DNA of 6,693 nt, from the NCBI GenBank assembly GCA_019419895.1, contig JAHZIE010000039.1, positions 17,727-24,419 of the forward strand, read 5' to 3'. Positions 6,541 to 6,693 of this stretch are shown here, in pieces. This DNA is from Clostridiales bacterium. GTDB taxonomy: Bacteria; Bacillota; Clostridia; Oscillospirales; Acutalibacteraceae. The notes below the pieces were generated by a model. It made no database searches, had not been told where the DNA came from, and saw only the letters and a list, made by a program, of their open reading frames with translations. A program made the translations under genes and the position numbers. Position 1 is the stretch's first letter. Every line of letters begins with the position of its first letter.

Positions 6541-6549
6541 TTCTTCTCT
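6541..6549 (-). promoter_or_regulatory. Ribosome binding site that decides the murC start
   Basis: The minus strand reads AGAGAAGAA here. The GAGAAG part (complement of 6543-6548) is eight bases from ATG 6534 but only two from the in-frame TTG at 6540, so initiation at the ATG is favoured. The match to GGAGG is only partial. Confidence 0.5.
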
Positions 6550-6560
6550 TTATTATATGT

Positions 6561-6589
6561 ATTATAGCCCATTTGAGCAATAGTATCAA
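6561..6589 (-). promoter_or_regulatory. Sigma-A-type promoter of the murC-GH95 operon
   Basis: On the minus strand the -35 box TTGATA (6589-6584) and the perfect -10 box TATAAT (6566-6561) are separated by exactly 17 bases. Transcription should start near 6554, giving a leader of about 20 bases before the murC ATG, just enough for the ribosome site. This short leader leaves little room for riboswitch-type control. Bases 6590-6693, upstream of it, are AT-rich with no coding frame or operator that I can support. Confidence 0.82.
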
Positions 6590-6693
6590 AACAAATCGGC
6601 GAATAAATTTCTTTTTTCCTCCCTTCCGTTATGTTCAGGGTATATTCCGGCTTTTTTCTTTCAACTTATTCATTTTTTCATTCAATTTTTTTA

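Overview
The window looks like chromosomal DNA of a low-to-mid GC Firmicute of the class Clostridia (a gut-type Lachnospiraceae/Oscillospiraceae relative). The grounds are purine-rich Shine-Dalgarno sites, a near-consensus sigma-A promoter, a Gram-positive-type Est30-like esterase, a clostridial-type MurC and an intracellular GH95 glycosidase. This placement is inferred from protein character only.

Layout. The left end (1-126) may hold the start of a leftward gene, but the evidence is weak. Two rightward genes follow: an alpha/beta-hydrolase carboxylesterase (127-882) and an aminoglycoside-phosphotransferase-fold kinase (1096-1971). The 213 bases between them hold a short ORF, mutually exclusive hairpins and a T-box-like 12-base core, so this leader may be regulatory. 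Bases 1972-2613 contain no convincing gene. They hold a candidate rightward terminator and minus-strand frames that read like protein but lack proper starts.

The right half is a leftward two-gene operon: promoter (6561-6589), murC (6534 to 5080), then a GH95 glycosidase of the alpha-L-fucosidase family (5083 to 2717), closed by a strong intrinsic terminator (2615-2647). The two genes overlap in an ATGA, so they are probably translationally coupled. MurC adds L-alanine to UDP-MurNAc in the cytoplasm. The glycosidase has no signal peptide and should also be cytoplasmic, acting on imported oligosaccharides or glycosides. The pairing of a peptidoglycan precursor ligase with a GH95 enzyme is the most unusual feature here. 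The glycosidase also departs from the usual family motif at one active-site position.

No mobile element, CRISPR array, tRNA or rRNA was recognised. No complete novel multi-gene system is evident. The points most worth checking are the murC-GH95 coupling, the GH95 active-site variant and the leader of the phosphotransferase gene.
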